Shown here piece after piece: positions 1 through 13,100 of a DNA stretch of 64,000 nucleotides. The first letter of the stretch is position 1; every line of letters starts with the position of its first letter. The position numbers and the translations under genes are program-made. The notes below the pieces were generated by a model that saw only the letters and a program-made list of their open reading frames with translations, was not told where the DNA came from and ran no database searches. Origin of the DNA: Mallotus nudiflorus (Eukaryota; Streptophyta; Magnoliopsida; Malpighiales; Euphorbiaceae). Location: positions 1 through 64,000 of the forward strand of contig CANTUR010000643.1 in assembly GCA_947683625.1 (NCBI GenBank). Reading direction: 5' to 3'.

Positions 1-375
1 ACAACTCTTTACAGTCGAACTCTTATATGGTTATTTCTTCTCACAGGTTTATTTAGAGCTCCATACGATTAAGTTCAATTTTATTCCTCGTTAAGTTTGT
101 CTGAAGCTCTTTTCCTTTTGGGTGTAAAATTCTTCTTTAATTGCAACTCTATTAACCTGTACTTGATTTTTAAGGACTACACAAACTGTCCACTATTGGA
201 ATTGCAGTTATCGTCAATTTATTGTGCATATTTTTCATTATAAAGATAAAGAAAGTCTAAGTTTGAGTTGGGTTCTGGTAATACGCTTTATAAGCTAATA
301 CCTTCTTTGGTCTTTGTTACAAATGTCATTTTTTCCAAGTTTATATTTACATTATATTGCATTTCTGATTATTAG
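1..375 (+). other. Intron sequence of the EFR3-like gene
   Basis: T-rich sequence with no coding frame that resembles the family. It ends in a pyrimidine-rich acceptor (…ATTAG) directly before the exon at 376. The preceding exon is outside the window. Confidence 0.6.
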
Positions 376-3300
376 GTGGGAGATGCAGGACCTATACTTG
401 ATAAATTAGCTGTTCTCTTGGAGAATATTTCAGCTGTTACTATTATAGCTAGAACCACGGTGTCTGCTGTTTGTCAGACAGCACGGATTATTGCTTCCAT
501 CCCTAATATATCTTATCAGAAGAAGGCAAGTAGACCTGCTTTTGTGTCCTGCTGTTTGGATCTTGTCAAAAATCTAAGATTGTTATGACATTTGTAACCT
601 TTCAGGCTTTTCCTGATGCTTTATTCCATCAGTTGCTCATAGCAATGGTCCATCCAGATCATGAGACAAGAGTTGGAGCTCACAATATCTTATCTGTTGT
701 GCTTATGCCATCCTTGCTTTCTCTTTGGTCAGACCAGAATAGTAAAACATCAGAAGCTTTTTCTGAATTTTTTGGTTCATGGCAGAAGTCGAGGGGTAAA
801 AGTTTCTCCTTCTGGATGAAGGTGTGGACAAAGCAGAGTCCATAGATGGGGGTTCACAAGGGGAAGACGATCGAATCTTGGATGTAAGTGCAAAGAGGTC
901 TGGAGAACGTGACCCAAATGGTCATTCAAATAGCTCCAATCATGCTACTGCAGATAGAAAAAATGTATGAGACCATTTTTAAAGTTTAATTTTTAGATAG
1001 GATTTGTCTTTCTAAACTCCTATTTAGTTGTCTGATGTCATTAAATTATTATCAGCAGCAAACTGTTATTCGATTAAGTAGCCATCAAGTCAGTCTTCTG
1101 CTTTCATCAATATGGGTTCAAGCAACATCTGCAGAGAATAAGCCTGCTAATTTTGAGGCCATGGCCCACACTTATAATATTGCTTTGTTGTTTACTCGAT
1201 CTAAGGTATGTCATTCTCGCAGCAGTGTCTGCATAATCCTTTTATCTAATGTCTTGATCAATGGCAACTTTTAATTGGCTGTTTGAAGCCTTTGCAACTC
1301 ACTGTTGTACTTGATGCAAGCAAGATTTTGTGCTCATCTGTCAATAAAATTTGTAGCATCTTTAGTCATAATTGCAATTCTGAGGACTAATAGATAATTT
1401 CATGAAAAGGAGATTAGATGTGCTTCATGACTTAAAATTAGATTATTTTTTGCTACAATGATTTAAATAAGTGAGTCATTTGCTTCTGCATAGTCACTGG
1501 GTGAGAACTCAGGAATAATTTGGCAGATGCCAAGAACACTTAGGAATGGAGCTGAGCACATGTCATGCTCTAAGTCCTTTTGTGATAATTTAGAAAGAGA
1601 GAAATTTCAGGGCATATGAATATAAAGAAACACCCTTGGGTTTGTATAACAACAATAGGATGCATTCTTCATAGTTTTTACGAAATAAACCTCTTAAACC
1701 TCATTTTTTGTTGGAAATCCTTCAAGTATAACAGTGTGCATTTAAAATTTGTACACATCACATTTTCTTGTGTTGTTTGAATACATCTTTTGATTGATGA
1801 TAAAGTTTATTATCTGATAGTGGCCTTAATCTTGAAGATGAAAATCTTAGAGAAGTTTTGGACAGAATTTGAAATGTCACATCATAACGCTTGAATCTTG
1901 TTTGGCATGCCTTAGTAGAATGATTTGATGCATTAATTTAATGTCACTCAATTTTTATGCCCATTTTCAAATTGGTAGCCATTGCCATTCTGAATTTGAG
2001 TGTTGGTTAACTTTGCTGATCACAGACTTCCAATCACATGGCTCTGGTTCGGTGTTTTCAGCTAGCATTCTCTCTTAGGAGCATCTCTATGGATCAAGAT
2101 AGTAAGTTGGATCTATTGGTAAATATATGCATTAAAGATTGGGGCAAAACAAAGGCAAAGTTTATTTAGAAACAAAATGAATGATAATAAGCTGGGTTGG
2201 AGAAGATGAAATTCCTGAATTCCAAAATTCCATCCAGACACACTCATCTTCACAGGCATTCAAACAGACACATTTTTGTATTTATGGACCTTCTATCTAC
2301 ATTTTAAATCAGTCTTTCCTGTTATAGTTGCCTTAATAGTTCTCCCTCAATGTTATTTTTTCCTGGTTGTGTAATTAAACAACAGGTGAAATAAATGATG
2401 ACTCTTTATAGCCAGTTCAATCTACTGCTCAATAACAAACTTCACTAGCGTATGTAGCATAATGGCCGTAAAGATAGACTAACCACTGAAGTTTGCTCCT
2501 ACTTTTTTTTTTCATATTTCATAAATCTTTGGCTACAAGACCCAGTCTATGCGAGTTGGGTGAAAATGAGTCAGTGTGCCCTGTGGCTTTTTTCCCTCTA
2601 AAGGAATAGCAGATTTTTTTCCATTTTTATTCTTTGAGAGATTGCTTTAGAATCAGATGACATACTTCTGACTTATATGTCTGGTGTGCACATACATACT
2701 TCTGACTTATATGTCTGGTGTGCATATTGAAGGAGGTCTACAACCATCTCGCAGAAGGTCTCTGTTCACCTTGGCATCTTACATGCTTATTTTCTCAGCT
2801 AAGGCAGGGAATCTTTCTGTGCTAATTCCTTTAGTTAAAGCATCTCTGACAGAAGAAACAGTTAAGTCTCCTTTCCTATCATTCCAAGATAACAGATGAC
2901 TGTATTTCATTTTATCTTCCTGTGGCTAAGACCTTTTTTTATTTAAATTTTCTATAACATATTTGCATCAATTAATACTTTTGACAGGCTGATCCTTATC
3001 TTGAGTCTGTGGGCGATGTCAGGCTTGCAGAATCTGATGGAGGGAAGATGGTATATGGATCAGAAGAAGATGATGTTGCTGCACTGAAATCTCTTTCAGC
3101 AGTAGTATCAGATGACCATCATTTGAAGGAAACAGTAACATCACTAATTACAAAAAAATATGCAAAACTGACAGAGGTAACTTGTGGATTTATGTTTTGC
3201 AATTTCTTAGGAAATTAAATCTTACATCACTTATCCAGTCTCTGGTAAAAAGAACTTCTGTCGTGTGGATATGGTTGCATAGTGATTACACCCAACAAAT

Positions 3301-6292
3301 TTGTAACATGCAAAGACGATGAATATAATTGAATTTCACACATCACTTGGATAGAAATGGAGAGAAAGAAAAATGAAGGTTTATTCTAAGAATTTATGAA
3401 TGAGGGAGATCATTCTTACATTACATAATTGATTCAATGCCATGTTTCCATTAGATAAACCAGAAGAAACACGGATTATTTCAATTAAAAATGTGCGGAA
3501 TTATAGAGCTGCTTCCTTTTGTTGTATAGTTATGTTCTTTTGGGGTGTGATCAGAAAGATGGCCCATAGGTAAATGTGTATAGATAGGTTTTAGAATTAC
3601 AAGATTTCTGTGTACTTACTGATTTACCCCACAGGATGAGTTATCAGGCATAAAGAACCAACTTCTTGAGGAATTTTTGCCTGATGACGTATACCCATTA
3701 GGAGCTCCCTTGTTTATGGAAACACCAAGGCCAAGTTCTCCTCTTGCCCAAGTGGAGTTTCAAGCTTTTGAAGAGGTATCATGAATAAAATAGTGTCCAG
3801 GCTTGGTGATGAATAAATAACACAGTTTTCTTGTTATGGTTTTCTTTCAGATCATTCCTGCATCTGCCCTGACAGATGATGAAACCATTATTGAAGCTAA
3901 TGGAAGTCAGTCAGATCGCAAAACATCACTTTCTGTCAGTACGCTAGACATTCTAAGTGTCAATGAACTTTTGGAATCAGTAAGACAACCACTCTTTTCT
4001 TTTAATTTTTGGCCTGGTGACAGTAATAAACAACTTCTTTAGTTTTATCAATTTGGGCATGAAATTTAAGTTTTTATAGTACAGTTGAAAAATTTCCATC
4101 CATAAATTTCATTAGGTTGCTGATGTGAATGTTAATTAGGAGCTACAAGGCCTAGATTGTGTTAAGCAGAAGCTAATGTGGTATGAATTCCAACCTCTGG
4201 ACTTTATACGATTTGGCTGTGGAAATCATACTTGGGAGTGGCCCCTCTTATTTGGCACCCACACATGCTCTAGAATGTGAAATTCATGCCATATCATGGC
4301 AATATGGACCACAACTCCTCTTTAGCATTCACATCAACAAAATAATTGTAATTTTGGACAATTCTATGTAGAACATAATTGCATCATTAACCAAGATTTT
4401 CAACCTGAATTTATAAAATTAAAGAAAAAGAAAAGAAAATGGATATTATTGAAAAAAGCCCCAAAGTTAAGGATTCTTGGGTTTGTTAAATTTTTGTTTT
4501 TATATCAAATTGCTTAACAGATGCTATTTGCTTCCTTGATTTCATTTCTGCCCTGTCATGCTGGTTACTAGGTGTGGTCATCAGCCATGCTAGGCCCCGA
4601 TTCAGGCTCAAAGGTGTGATCCTGAGCCCAGCCTTACTAAGAAAATAGAGGACAAGGCAGATGATATTCTAAAGCGTATTATTATATAAAACCAATTTAT
4701 CTATTGCAATTTTCAGAAGTTCATTAAAAAATTAAATTATGCATTTTTCAAAATTATGCAAGAACATGTTACAGTGTTTCACTATATAATTTATGGAAAA
4801 TAAATTATTTCTTATAGTGTATAAATATTGCTACTTATGTTGGGCTCAGTCATACTCACACCTGTCAGTTTTTTTTTTTTTTTTAATTTTTTTTTCTTTT
4901 TGTTCATTAGGATATAAGAATTAGGGGTATAATCGTGCCTAGTCAAGTCAATGTACTGTCAGGATTGAGCTCAGTCCAACTTGACACATTTATCATTATT
5001 ATTATCATATATTCAACAAAAATGAATAAATTAATCTCAAATAAAAGTTCTAATAAGTTTGAGTAAGCTTATGGTAAGATAACACAGGACTATAATTGCT
5101 TACCTTATTACAAAAATTATCTAAATGCTTTCAGTGTCATTATCCATCAAGCGGTACTTAGTTAAAAGGCCCACAAAACTTAGGAGTATTTGTTTTTGTA
5201 ATCCATGAATTATCTGTTGTTTAGATCCTACTTCAAGAATCAAAAATTGTTACTGAGTTCAAATATCAATTGTAAAATGTAGCAGTTAAAGTAGGCAAAG
5301 GCACGCCATGCCAATATCATACTAAAAACAAAAACTCATTTTATAACAATATTTGCATGAGTGTTTTGATTGTAATCTGTGGACAATATCCTTTATTTTC
5401 TTTCTTTCTCAATTATTGCCTGTGTTCCATAATTGCAAATCGCATTGGATCCGTAATAACTGCAGGTTCTGGAAACTGCACGACAAGTTGCAAGCTCCCA
5501 GGTTTCCTCAACACCTGTACCTTATGACCAAATGAAGAGTCAGTGTGAAGCTCTTGTCACAGGCAAGCAACAGAAGATGTCAATGCTTCATAGCTTTAAG
5601 AATCAACAAGATGCCAAAATTTTCCCCACTGAAGTTGAGAGGAAAGACTCTTCAGAATTGAATGAGGTGAGTTTATATTGATCTGCCGAAATTAATTTTT
5701 CCTCTGATTTCTGCTTCTCTGATGCATGAATACATGACAAGCTTATTATTCCTCTAATCTCTGCATTATAAATTACAATTTGTTGGTACCAATGATAACA
5801 GCAACACTGAAAGTTGACATGTTGGGACTTTTTTTTTCCCTTCATTTTGGAAGTTCATCTGATCTTATTTCAATAATAAGCTTTTCTTAGGTGGGGGAAG
5901 GGAGCATACCAAGGCTCTTGAATGCTCTTGCATTGGATCATGATATATTTTGCACATGAATGATGATAACCCATTTAGCTTACTTTCTTTTTCTTCTTTA
6001 TTTGACATTTTTTCCTTCTTTCTTTTGAGGATTTTGACATTAGTTGCTGCCTAAGTTGAGTGGTTATTAACGCCATGCATTCAGTAATTATGTGTTTGTG
6101 TATACCTGATAACATGAAGTTATTTGGCCTCTGTTCCAGAAAGTGGATCTTTCACCGACTGATTTGACGCTAAATAATAACAATCAGACATCTGATCAGC
6201 TTGCCCTCTGCTCAGTCGAGTATGGACAAACTTCTTTCAAATTACCACCTTCAAGCCCCTATGACAAATTCTTGAAAGCAGCTGGATGTTGA
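376..6292 (+). CDS. EFR3/SRL2-like armadillo-repeat protein, C-terminal exons (5' partial, one frameshift)
   Basis: Nine exons can be joined by splice sites: 376-525, 606-964, 1056-1205, 2026-2101, 2733-2860, 2988-3176, 3635-3775, 3851-3979 and 5466-6292 in two pieces (5466-5666, 6140-6292). Together they give about 558 residues and end at TGA 6290-6292. The protein matches the plant EFR3-like family (SEMI-ROLLED LEAF 2 and relatives), recognised from memory by blocks such as ALFHQLLIAMVHPDHETR, SSHQVSLLLSSIWVQAT, AMAHTYNIALLFTRSK, SRRRSLFTLASYMLIFSA and the C-terminus SPYDKFLKAAGC. EFR3 proteins in yeast and animals scaffold PI4-kinase at the plasma membrane; that role here is inference. Family members are roughly 1,000 residues, so about the first 40 % lies upstream of the window. 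Odd points: the 526-605 intron has a GC donor, and a single-base deletion near 813-814 shifts the frame inside an exon. Confidence 0.85.
526..605 (+). other. GC-AG intron of the EFR3-like gene
   Basis: The exon reads …TAT CAG AAG AAG and is followed by GCAAGT, the consensus of the minor GC donor class (AAG|GCAAGT). The acceptor is CCTTTCAG at 598-605. Only this junction joins QKK to AFPDALFHQ in frame, as the family requires. The nearest GT (530-531) would add bases and break the frame. Confidence 0.75.
1206..2025 (+). other. Long intron of the EFR3-like gene
   Basis: GT at 1206, acceptor CACAG at 2021-2025. AT-rich, no other feature recognised. Confidence 0.75.
3980..5465 (+). other. Longest intron (1.49 kb) of the EFR3-like gene
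   Basis: Donor GTAAGA at 3980, acceptor ACTGCAG at 5459-5465. It contains a poly-T tract near 4869-4900 and AT-rich sequence. I see no exon or transposon that I can name in it. Confidence 0.7.
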
Positions 6293-7180
6293 AGGATTCA
6301 ACTATGTTTTACAATTTTACATGTATTTGTGTCTATATTTTGGTCATCTTCCTATTTTTTTTCCTCATATCTATTGTTTGCTTTCTTTCTTGCCTGTATT
6401 CTTTGTAACAGACTTTTTTTTTTTTAAGCTTTAATGGTAAATTCATACTAAGTTTGATTATTAGATGATTCTGTGTTGCGGCCCCAGATGGACAGATGGG
6501 AGGGAAAGAGAGGTGGTCTTATTTGGATGTCCAGTCATACATTACCCGCACATTATTTTGAACATTTATAGGAATGTTTATTTGTTAATACGTTGATAGA
6601 TGTTTATAGGAACAAACATTTACTGATTTATACCCAAAGAAGACAAAAGCATTTACTGGTTTGCTATATTTTAATATATGTTGTATACAGACATCAACCT
6701 GTTTCAGCGCCTGTAATGTGAGCGTGCAGAATTGGCAACCTCATTCGTTCTTTTCTTTGAGTTTGGTTTGTCAGAAACTCATGGCTTTACCGCCTGATTA
6801 ATAGATAATACTGTATCACTTGAAAGCAAACTGCAAAAAGGTGTGCTCCAGAGGTGATCACCAATGATAATGAAACTATTCCAATTAATTAAGCATTTAC
6901 CCTTCAATGAGAAAACTAAGAAGGATTTTATGGTTCATGACGGCATACCATATAACATTTAGGTCATATTCTCAAAAAAAAAAGAAATATTTAACTTGGC
7001 ATCGCCACTTAGCTTAACAAGTCATCTGAATTAAGATAATACATGTTCAAAAATGTTTCTAAACAGATGAGAAAGAGCAACTGCAGACAACAAAATCACT
7101 GTTTAATAACGTTACCGATGCTAGAAAAAGTCAGCCAAAAAACAAGGAACAACAAAATGGAAGTTTATTTCCTCTCATCA
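6293..7180. other. 3' UTRs and short intergenic gap between convergent genes
   Basis: 888 bp separate the stop codons of the EFR3-like gene (+) and BRR2 (-). The 3' UTRs of both must lie here and may approach or overlap. No clear single poly(A) signal could be assigned, and no coding frame of note is seen. Confidence 0.6.
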
Positions 7181-10100
7181 TCAATCATCAGCACCACCTG
7201 CTTCTTTGACATCAACATCGAAGTTATATTCCTGGTCACATCCCAGATAAGAGTCGCACATGAAGTAGAGAGTATATGACTTCCTTCCGGCTTCTGAGGG
7301 GGCAGCAAACTCTAGCTTCACTTTTGACTTCCTCTGGAGAGAGACTCTCTTGATGGCAAGCAGCTGGTTGCTCTTGGTATCACCAACAACAAGCCACCAC
7401 CCTTCTTCCTTGGCTTTAGGATACCTGGAAGCATCAACTGGTCCAACCTCAGTCTTTCCCTCTAGATCCCGTTCAAGTGTGACTTGCAGAGTAATATCTT
7501 CTCCTGCTCTCACGTCATCACCATCCATTACCTCATAGGACATATCAATATTAGGGAATCGATTGCAAAACCTTGCAATATCTAACAACTGTGAATCTGA
7601 CATCTGCAGAAGCTCACGCCTCTCATCATCTTCCATCTCTACCAAATCAAACACCGTCTCTATATTCTTTCCAGGGTTCTCTTGGCATTTCTTGGCCAAC
7701 TCTTTTGTGAAATGGAAGCTGTAGCAGCATGGAATCACGCTCCCACATCCCCTGAGTCACCATTTGGCTAACTTCCATTGCAAGAATAGCAAGGCTCAAC
7801 CAACCGTTGCTTGAAATGACATCAACCATTGCTTGAAGCAATCTGCTAGCAGATAGCAACACCTCTCGTTGATCCAATGCTAAGTTTCCACCCACAGAAT
7901 GCCTTGAGAAATGGGCCTGCAGCAATACATTTGCCTTCACATGGGGATCACTGTATCTGGGATTTTCCAATGAGAACCTCTGGTGATTGATCAGCCTTCG
8001 AAGCACTTCTTCCTCTCCAGGTCGTACAGGAAGATGTGCATACTCTGAAGCTGAAGCAAGAATTTCCAGGAGACCCTTCATCCTTGTTTTAGGAGTCAAA
8101 GAAGAACTGAATCGCTCAATAGTAGTATAACTGATGTAATAGTAAGATGCTATCATGCCAAGATTCAATGGAGAAAGGTCCATGTCCTCCTCAATAGCAA
8201 CACATTTGCTTGCCTCCAAATCACTCAATGTATTTTCAACAAGTTCCGAAAGGTGATCAGAAAGATGCCTATGACTAACGCCCTGCAGATTGTAGTAGTT
8301 TGGATTTTGTGTCAGCCGCCTATACATGAAAGTCCATGTAAGATAGTCTACTGCATCCTGCTTGTTTTCAATAACGCCAGCAACTACTTCAGCATTGAAA
8401 TTGTCATGCAGGAAATGGTGCAAATGGCTTTCTACTGGGAATGCTTCATATAAGAATTTCTTATAATATTCTTTACGAGGAGCATGACATAGAATGACAC
8501 ACTTCCCAGAGTTATCTAGTAAAGGACGACTAGCATGACCCATCATCTGTAAGAGATCTGTAACAGGGTAATCTGTGTGAGCATTTTCACGACCATCATA
8601 GTACTGCGTTCCCATCACAACAACAAGATGTGCTGCCAAAGGCACTCCCCAACACATTGAACTGCTCATAACACAAACCTGAATCCACCCAGCCTCAAAG
8701 AGCTGTGACACAACTTCTTGATCCAGACTGCTCAGGCCCTCATGCAAGTAGCCAACCCCTTGACTCAAAGTGGTTGCCAACATTTCATCCTGAATCTTAC
8801 CAACAAATGGCTCCAGTTCTTCTTTAGACCGCATCACAAAAGCAGGGTTCTCTCCACTGTCCATACTTGAGTATGTCACCAGATCCACAGCAGTGAGTCG
8901 CACGTGCTTTCTTGTGGGAACAAACACAATAGCAGGCTTTCCATTTTTTGCATGTTGAACTATTGCAGTGTATGTTGGTTTTGTCATTGCCTGCATCCTC
9001 GCTTCAAAATTGACAATGTCTACTCCCTGGATGTGTATCTCCAGGGGTACAGGACGAACACCGGGAGGGAAATTAAAAAGGCCATGTGAGGTGGCTCCTA
9101 TCCATTCTCCAAGATCCTTAGCATTTGCAAGAGAAGATGACAAGGCCACAATTCGAATCTTGTTCTCAATCTGACTAGCAATATACCTCATCCTAGAAAC
9201 AATCACTTCCAAAGCAGGACCACCTTCACCCCCAATCAAGTGGAGCTCATCAATGATGAATAGACTAACCTGCTGCACATGCTTCCGCTGTTTCCAGCGA
9301 CGTGACAAAGTGTCCCACCTTTCAGGAGTACTGACGATTATTTCACCCTTCTCCAGCAGTTTCAAGTCTGTAGCTGTTTCCCCAGTTAATTCAACAACCC
9401 GAATGCCAAGACCTCGACCAAATTTTTGCTGCCAATCACGATAGCGCTCCTTCGCAATTGCTTCAAGAGGTGCAATATATACAGCACGCATGATACTCTC
9501 ATGTCGCCTCTGATGATTCCTCAGAATAGCAAACTCAGCACATATGGTCTTCCCACTCCCTGTTGGCGCTGCAACCAGTACGTTGTCATCTGTATTATAT
9601 AGAACTGTGAAGACTTGAGTTTGCACAGGATTAAAATGTTTAAAGTCTTGATAAAGATCTTCATATGATGGATTCCGCAATGCAGTCACAGGCAAAGGCT
9701 GCAAGTCCAATAGCTCTGTTGGAGGAGGATACTTTTCTGGTAATATAAGGTGCCTAAAAGAAACGGGCAAAACAGTTTGTGAACCAAGCCACTTATCTGA
9801 AACAACACGGATGAAATACTGAGGTGGCAATGGCTCGTAGATTGGCACTGTAAAGTTCAATGTGTGGTCCTCATCAATGTACTGCTTCTTCAGCATAAAA
9901 TACTCATGATGAAGAATATATTCACCATCATTGTCCTCCACAATGACCCAAAATGGCTCAACATATCCATGAACCTTTTCCTCCCACTGAAAGTCTGGTG
10001 TTATAGTAAGTTCAACACTCAACACTGTACGAGTGATTGGCTGCACATGTGCAGCCAGGCTTAGCTTTGGGAATTGGTGGATGAACTTGTGCAATGTTCT

Positions 10101-13100
10101 GCCCATCTTCGGAAAACGAACGAGTTCACCAATCTCCTGTGATGAAAGATCATAATATCTTTCCCAAGCCAAATCTTTCTTCTCCAACTTCATCAGAATT
10201 TCATTTGGAATCCCATTAAATTGCCGCAGGGGTGTCTGCACACTCCACATCCTCTTGTTCACCATTTTACACAAGTTCAGCGCTTTCTCAGCTAATTGAG
10301 CCCATCCTCTTTTCAAGATAATCTCAAAAAGAGCTCGTAAAAGACGTCCCGCACTCTGACCAAGGAAATTTTCAAAACATGAATAAAAAAATTGCAAAAT
10401 TAAGAATATATTGATACAGCAAAATAAAATAAACATTAAGGTGAAAACAAACCTGAGTTATGAACACCATGTCTGATGTAAGGGACAGCCCCTCAAGCTT
10501 AAGTTGTGCAATATATGCCTGAAGCAAAACATTAATCTTAGCACTAGGTTCTTCCAGGCTTTCCTTGATTGGAATTGGAACACGGTCCAAAAGCTTTGCA
10601 AGCTCCATCTTCTCATCTTGTCTCACAGTCACATATTTAAATTCTTCACTTAATGAGAACAGACGACATAACTCTATATCTCCCATTGTTGGCTTTAAAT
10701 GCTCATTATATGTGGATATTGTACCATGAGTAATATAGTAATAGCTAGCAATGCGACCCAAATCAGTGACCTGGAAATATCCACTTTTTCTGTCATACTT
10801 GACCAGATTATTCTTGTCCAATATAGTTGCAGCAGAATGGATCTGTGAAAAACATTAGAATCAAGTAAGATACTTCTTTTCAGAAAAAAAAAAGTTAGAT
10901 ACTTCAAAAGATGAATACAAATACACTATTTAGCAGCTGAAATGAGGCACCGAGTTTACGCTAAGAAATGCAGAGAATAAATAAGTCCCACATATCAATC
11001 AACAATAAGACCTCAAGAACAATAGCGTAAAGAGCAAAATAATGCAGTAAGCGGTGTAAAAAATTTGGCAATACTGACTTAGTTTCTCACTAACCAAATA
11101 CTTGAACAGAGTTATTGGATTAGTATCTTAATTTGAGCTAGGTTGAAACTGGCACTTTTACTTCGGTTGTAAACCTCACAAGCAAAGCTTAGACTAAATT
11201 CATTATATCTTAAACAATTCCATTCGACCTTGCCAGTGCAAGAAATAAGAACATAGTCTTATCTTTCTTTCCTCAGAATGCAGTGATACATGGCTGCTAA
11301 ACATAATTAGCAAACAATACAAATTATCATGGGTATAAGGTTAAATTTCAATCTACCCAGAACATATGAAACCTAGGCAAATGAATTAAAAGCTTAAAAT
11401 CTTAGGAACCTTTAAGCATTTGCCTGGAAAAATTCAGTGTTTGAGCATATGAAGAAGAATTCAAAATAATGAGATAATAAATATAATCTACAGTCTACAT
11501 GCTCTAATCCAAGCTCTCAACACCTACAAAAAGAATAAATACACAAAGGTTTACAACTAAAAGAAAACACAGATTTAACAATTTCCCAACCTAAAAAAAA
11601 AAAAAGAAAACCAAAGAAAAGGTAGGTTCAACAATCTCCTAACACCTACAAAGGAATAAATACACAGATGTTCACAACGATATGGTAGCAAGAATCAGGA
11701 GATATTTAGATGTAGTGAAAAGAAGCAAAGGGTCATAAAGTAAAATAGCGCTATTGAAAAATGTTGCATACCAGATCAGCCCTCCTCTCCTCCAATGTAA
11801 TATCTCTTGTGAGAACATCTGGGGCTAAGCCATACAGCATTGGATTTCGTAGCATACGAACATACAGATAAGTATAGCCAAGCCAATTGCAGGCTTCTCT
11901 GGCATTTTGGACAGTTCCAAGGACAATTTCAGCATTCAATTGATCAGCCAATTTGGACACGAATTGACTTTCAATAGGAAGTTGTTGATTCATTAAAGAG
12001 AGATAGTACTGAAGTTCGCTATGGCCAGTAATGATAATTCCTTCCCCATAAGTATCAAACTGAGGTCTTCCTGCACGGCCCAACATCTGCATAACATCCA
12101 ATGGACTCAATTCAGTCCATGCTCCTTTTTCTGGATTGTATATTTGGGTCCCTTTAATAATCACAGTATGAGCAGGCAAGTTAACACCCCAAGCAAGAGT
12201 TGCAGTGGAAACCAGCACTTGCACATGTCCATCTGCAAAAAGATCCTCAACAAGTTGACGGTCAGCCCTTGTCATGCCAGCATGATGAATTGCAAAACCA
12301 TAGGGCAGAAGATCTTTCAGGTCATTGCTTTTTACCATATCTGTATGACTTTGAAGGATCTCACGGCTTGCACTGTCCTCTTTCAAGAATCTGCTGAGGG
12401 TATCATTAGCAAGTGCAGAATCTCGTATTGCTCTAGCAGTCTTCGCGGTTTCCTTTCTTGAGTGGACAAAAATCAGAATTTGATGCTTTCCTGCAACCCC
12501 CATTACCTTCTCATAGCAGATATCATTCATCAACTGAAACCTCTGCAGGGGCTTCTTCACTGTAATTCCAATATACTGTTGAGAGAGAGGGACAGGTCTG
12601 TAACTATTATCAAAATGAAAAAGTCCCTTTTCAAGGTCAACCCTTAAAAACAATGCCACGTCTTCATAGTTTGGGAGTGTAGCAGATAATCCCACTAGAC
12701 GGATGTGTTCTTTTGTAGTTTCAATTTGCCTCACAGTTCTAGAAACAATACTCTCGAGCACAGGTCCTCTATTATCATGGAGAAGATGAATTTCATCAAT
12801 GATAAGAAGTTTAACAAGCTGAGTGTAAGTGCGATCTCCCGACTTTCGGGTAATAATATCCCACTTCTCAGGAGTAGTTACAATTATTTGAGTGTCTTCA
12901 ATTTGTTGGCGAGTCAATGACTGGTCTCCGCTTAGTTCCTTAACCTTGACACCATACTCCTGCAGGCGATTGGACAAATTACCAACAACTTCAGCAACAA
13001 GAGCTTTCATAGGTGCCACATAGACTATCTTATAGTCACTATGGTTAAATGAACCATCTTCTTTGTTCATGTTTAATCCAATTTGCTGAAGTATGGTGAG

